Shown in pieces: positions 61,201 through 64,000 of a DNA stretch of 64,000 nucleotides; within the stretch, counting starts at the first letter, position 1; each line of letters starts with the position of its first letter. Under the pieces are notes generated by a model, which searched no databases, was not told the DNA's origin, and saw nothing but the letters and a program-made list of their open reading frames with translations. The translations under genes and the position numbers were made by a program. The stretch comes from Ascidia mentula (lineage: Eukaryota; Chordata; Ascidiacea; Phlebobranchia; Ascidiidae), in NCBI GenBank assembly GCA_947561715.1, contig OX387203.1, forward strand, positions 5,580,001-5,644,000, in the 5' to 3' direction.

Positions 61201-64000
61201 TCAAACGTGCAAGTACATCAATACTATTAATACCATGAGGTTAAAGTGGGTATTTTTGGAAGCATCTTTTGTCACGGAAGCGCCCTTTCTTTGTCAATAT
61301 TATATTCTTATGCTGTCACGTTTTGGACATGGTCATTTCCTTTCATTTAAACGGCATTAGGAGATTTTTGCCTGGCTAGGGTCTTTTTTAGCCCGGGGCA
61401 CTCGTAAACGCGTAATTTTTGTCAATTTGGCTCGAAATAAGACCCGTTACCTTGAGAGCCACGTTTGTAATACGTATTTTAAGTGATGGTTGATGCTTCG
61501 TAATGCTGCTGCTAGGTAAAAGTGGTGTAGCTCCTTATATGTAGCTCCGTATATGTAGCTCTAAAGATAAACGCACTAACAATGGATAAAAACGGATCGC
61601 CTGGACTCAACAACACTCGAACCCAGCATAAATGCGTATATTACCGATGGAAGAATTAGCAACCTAATGTTTGCGAACAGTCGAAGGTCAATAAAGAACG
61701 ATTCAACACCATCTGAAAACATTAATACAGTGTTTACTTTTTGCACAAAATGAATCATATTTACCCCGAGCGTTCTAAACATGGACAGAGCAAATTAATA
61801 TCAATCAACAAACAAATGATTTACTAATGCAGCCCTTCCTTATCATAGGTTTTGCAATGCTATTATCCCGCACTATGCCCATGAGTAATTACATCAACAT
61901 TTAACTGTATAAAGGGCGTTCGATGCGTTAAGCCATAAGTAACCTGATTGGCTTGGTTAATTGGCTATTGACGTCACGCGCTGTTATTATGTCGTCAATG
62001 GCCGACTAAAACATATAACAACGACGCTGTGTCCTTCTCACCGTGGGGTAATACAGCAACTGCATTTGACAGCTAATGATCTTTGAATATGTTCATTTTA
62101 AGTTGTTGTTGCGTAGATGTTTAATTTCTGAAAGCACTTAATTTGCCCTTGTTTCCAAGAAAAAAATTAATTTATGAATTTCTGGCTAGGGGGGATAGGA
62201 TTAAAATAAAAGTGAAAACAGCCAAACAACAGCGCATACTATACAGTTTTCATCAATATCTAAAATGTCGTTGCAAGATGATTGATTTTCGCCGTAATTA
62301 ACCTAGTTGCCACTGTTTTGCACCCAGCTGTTCATTTTGACCCAATTAAACAATTCAATAGATACTAAACAGCGCCTTACTCTATTTAAGCGCCAATAAT
62401 TTCAAAGCTATTCAAATCAAATACGTAACATCTCAAGTTTTCCAATAGATTTTATTGGGGCGCTGCAGTCGCATCTGCATGAAAAATTTTGAATTGTAAT
62501 GTCGGATATTTTGTCGGCATTGAAAAATAGGAGCTAACATACGTGTTTAAAAAAAGTTTCATTGATTATGGCCCGTATTGTCAAACGCAATGTATAACAC
62601 AACACGTTATACGCAGCTTTTAATTTCCTGTAGTTTTTCCTTCCATGTCGAATTCAAGTGACCTGTCCCAAAAAATACGATTTCCCCTTTGTTGGACAAC
62701 ATAAAATGTTTCAAATGTTTCAAGTATATTGTGAGTGAAACCTGCAGTTCAAGGAATCGTTAAACTGGTTTAAATTTGAAAAACACTTTTTTCCGTTTCA
62801 ACGTGGCGAAGGTCGCCTAGACACATGAAGTACCGAGGGCAGAATGTGCTGACAAGCCAAAAACAACAAGTGAACTTTGGAGCGGGTTCGGTGTTGCGTG
62901 ACGACCGAGCAAACCCGCAATGTTCACGAGTAAACATATTATACATCTTGGTTAGTTTACATCCATCGCGTTAATACAGAATGCCGCCTGTGATCTTGAA
63001 AAGCACTTAGAAAACATTCCGTGCATACTGGCATGTGCCTTGTTTGCCTAATAGTTAATTTGGCACCGATCATACTGTGTATGTTGTAACTGCGCCATGG
63101 AGTTTTTTAGTGCACGTCGTTACAGCTTTACAATCGATTAAAGCTTCACAACTGCAACCACACGCATCACTAAAGAAAGGTATTAGTCAAAGTATTTTTG
63201 CATCAACAAGGTTCGGATAAATTCCACAAAACCTCAACGATAAAAATTAACTCGACATAGCCTACGACAAATTAATAAAAGCATCCCGAACGTCTGGCGA
63301 ATATGGTTTTATACATTACTGGCAGACGAACAAAACAAGCAAAAAAACCCTTTATGGTGCGTTGCCTCATCTCAATGCATACTAAAAATAGCCCTGACCT
63401 AATTAAATGACTAAATTTTGTAGGCAGATCACATGAGAATGTCGTACCTGCTTTTCCCTTTCGTTTGTTTGAAAGCTGTTAAAACACTGGGTAATAAGGG
63501 AACACAATGGCCTCGTATAATATAACTCCAGAAGGAAGTAATGCAAAAAAAACTGATTCAAACGGTGTTCTGGCAGGTTGTCAATTGAGCACTGCATTTC
63601 TCACCGCATTCCTATCAACTAACTGAAGAATTGTTTAAATCGGGAGCCCTTGAAAACACACACAATGTATTCAACTGTTTTTTTTGAAAGAAAATAACTC
63701 AAAACAAAAACGAAAATATCACGCGTTTGGTGAAAACGAAACTTATGTAAGGGTATTGGAAAATACACTTGATACACGTTGGTAGCTTGTGCATTGGTAA
63801 ACCACACAGAGTTGAAGCCCGGTCGAACACACCAGGTATATGTAGATACGCCAACGACTGAAATTCCAATGTCATGTCGGTCTTCTCAGCACAAGAATTC
63901 ACGCATAATCGATAACGTCAAGATTTTTTTATACCATGCAATGGCTGCTGCACGTTCCCATATGTCGTTTGAGTTTAAAAATGACTGTGTTCGCGTCATT
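58246..64000. other. Intergenic, nothing recognised
   Basis: Short open frames only. A TGACGTCA is at 61969-61976 and a short repeat of TATATGTAGCTC at about 61537-61560. Confidence 0.55.

Overview
This is a 64 kb window of AT-rich animal nuclear DNA (roughly 36-38% GC by eye). It holds one gene that can be read confidently and a large amount of intergenic and intronic sequence with small repeats. The gene runs left to right from about 21.7 to 35.7 kb. It is the orthologue of the phagocytic adaptor GULP1/CED-6, split over eleven proposed coding exons that join in frame to about 896 residues. An invertebrate chordate of the Ciona type is my best guess for the organism, from the divergence of the PTB domain, base composition and compact repeat style. 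That is inference and was not tested by any search.

Layout. 1-21.5 kb: no gene recognised; GC-richer islands, short repeats and one 49-codon open stretch that looks protein-like. 21.6-35.7 kb: GULP1/CED-6, with a PTB domain in exons 2-5, a leucine-zipper-like coiled coil in exon 6, a 500-codon low-complexity docking-type exon 7, a conserved FDMxPF motif in exon 8, and a short C-terminal exon ending in FDPLK. 35.7-64 kb: no gene recognised, but several repeats.

The most interesting signal is a family of short retroposons carrying type I hammerhead self-cleaving ribozymes. I find seven hammerhead-like units at six loci (26.5, 30.9 and 31.2, 44.4, 49.4, 50.3 and 58.1 kb). Two units (30929-30991 on the minus strand and 44423-44475 on the plus strand) keep every core base, all three helices and a GUC cleavage triplet. 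Three insertions are bracketed by exact 12-13 bp target-site duplications, and in each the ribozyme forms the 3' end of the insert. The other units carry core, cleavage-site or helix changes. Inside GULP1 introns the two sense-oriented ribozymes are damaged at catalytic positions while the antisense one is intact.

Other structures: a 135 bp foldback MITE with perfect arms at 37.3 kb; a 195 bp two-copy repeat, one copy of which sits between 61 bp near-identical direct repeats at 39.8-40.2 kb; a three-unit tandem array at 48.3-48.8 kb; and eleven copies of the CRE-type palindrome TGACGTCA, many more than composition predicts. Exon boundaries were read by eye from splice signals, reading phase and family alignment from memory.
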